Shown here in pieces: positions 6,544 to 7,150 of a stretch of DNA of 7,150 nucleotides; within the stretch, counting starts at the first letter, position 1; each line of letters starts with the position of its first letter. The notes beneath the pieces were generated by a model that saw only the letters and a list, made by a program, of their open reading frames with translations, did not search any database and was not told where the DNA came from. A program made the position numbers and the translations under genes. This DNA comes from Legionella sp. (GTDB taxonomy: Bacteria > Pseudomonadota > Gammaproteobacteria > Legionellales > Legionellaceae): assembly GCA_003507515.1 (NCBI GenBank), contig DNVL01000287.1:1-7150 (forward strand), given 5' to 3'.

Positions 6544-7150
6544 CTAGTAAGCCGCAATATCGATGGTTTTTACACGGTGATAAACACGCATGCCCTCTCG
6601 AAGCACGGTCAATGTGACATCATCACCCACCGTCACATCCGTGAGCAAATGATACAATGCATCATAGTTTTTTATCTCATGTCCATTCAAGCCCACGATC
6701 ACATCGCCTAGAATCACCTGCCCCATTCGACTGCGATGCGTTTTACGAAGGCCTGCGGTCACCGCGGGTGTATTGGGCAATATATCCGCAATTAAAATGC
6801 CTCGCTTGACGCCAAAACGAGCAGCCATACGCGGTTCAACCGGTTGAATGCCAATGCCGGCTAGCTTTACCCGGCCGTTTTGAATAATTTGTGTGACCGT
6901 GCGTTGAATATCATCCGCAGGCACTGCAAACCCAACACCCGCAGACGAACCTGAATCGGAGTAAATCAGTGTATTCAAACCCATCAATCGACCGGCACTA
7001 TCCAGCAATGGCCCGCCTGAATTGCCAGGATTAATCGCCGCGTCCGTCTGAATCATGTCACGAATCGTCACCCCGCCCACCCCTGGAATTTGCCGGCCCA
7101 GTGCTGAAACCACGCCCATCGTTAAACTATGATCTAAACCAAACGGGTTA
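6544..7150 (-). CDS. Deg/HtrA-type serine protease with one PDZ domain (C-terminal part, enters from right edge)
   Basis: Partial gene: 201 codons plus stop lie in the window, and the frame is open to the right edge, so the N-terminus with its export signal and the catalytic His and Asp is missing. ATG at 7119 is internal, because conserved protease sequence ([10 protein letters not shown]) precedes it. The trypsin-like part shows [19 protein letters not shown] with the nucleophile serine at codon 7020-7018, then [13 protein letters not shown]. One PDZ domain follows at about 6860-6550 ([20 protein letters not shown], later [15 protein letters not shown]), and the protein ends just after it. 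A single PDZ resembles DegS or plant/cyanobacterial Deg1 rather than the two-PDZ DegP/DegQ; the wording is nearest to Deg1-like S1C proteases. It probably does periplasmic protein quality control. It converges on the M13 peptidase gene with 7 bases between stops. Confidence 0.93.
   Translation of the reverse strand, partial: NPFGLDHSLTMGVVSALGRQIPGVGGVTIRDMIQTDAAINPGNSGGPLLDSAGRLMGLNTLIYSDSGSSAGVGFAVPADDIQRTVTQIIQNGRVKLAGIGIQPVEPRMAARFGVKRGILIADILPNTPAVTAGLRKTHRSRMGQVILGDVIVGLNGHEIKNYDALYHLLTDVTVGDDVTLTVLREGMRVYHRVKTIDIAAY

Overview
The window looks like ordinary chromosome from a gammaproteobacterium of medium GC content. DusA, HemF and PyrE are all close in wording to their Escherichia coli counterparts. 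The secreted M13 metallopeptidase, the FabY-type ketoacyl synthase and the UbiA-family prenyltransferase together suggest a Legionellales-like lineage (Legionella/Coxiella relatives). That placement is an inference from gene content and protein flavour, not a computed one. Coding density is high, and I see no tRNA, rRNA, insertion sequence, CRISPR array or phage gene.

Layout. (1) Positions 1-1431, minus strand: dusA (tRNA dihydrouridine synthase) is followed 30 bases later by the first 127 codons of a FabY-type beta-ketoacyl-ACP synthase that runs off the left edge. A good sigma70-type promoter (TTGAAC, 16 bp, TATAAT) lies in front of dusA. (2) Positions 1517-3461, plus strand: hemF (oxygen-dependent coproporphyrinogen III oxidase) is followed 34 bases later by a UbiA-superfamily membrane prenyltransferase. 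Its N-terminus looks like a stub of a lost HAD domain. (3) Positions 3462-3541: a convergent gap with an 11-of-12-match inverted repeat. (4) Positions 3542-3763, minus strand: a small cold-shock-domain protein. (5) Positions 3764-3909: a divergent, AT-rich regulatory gap. (6) Positions 3910-6536, plus strand: pyrE (orotate phosphoribosyltransferase) overlaps by 10 bases with a secreted M13 (neprilysin/PepO-type) zinc metallopeptidase. (7) Positions 6544-7150, minus strand: the C-terminal part of a Deg/HtrA-type serine protease with one PDZ domain, entering from the right edge.

The genes serve separate housekeeping jobs: tRNA modification, fatty-acid initiation, haem synthesis, prenyl transfer to a lipid or sugar acceptor, cold-shock RNA binding, pyrimidine synthesis and envelope proteolysis. 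The only shared theme is that the last two genes both encode proteases likely to act in the periplasm, and they converge with a 7-base gap. I did not find a convincing new biological system. The points most worth a second look are the apparently domain-deleted HAD-UbiA protein, the hairpin in the ubiA/csp gap, and the T/A-tract leader of pyrE.
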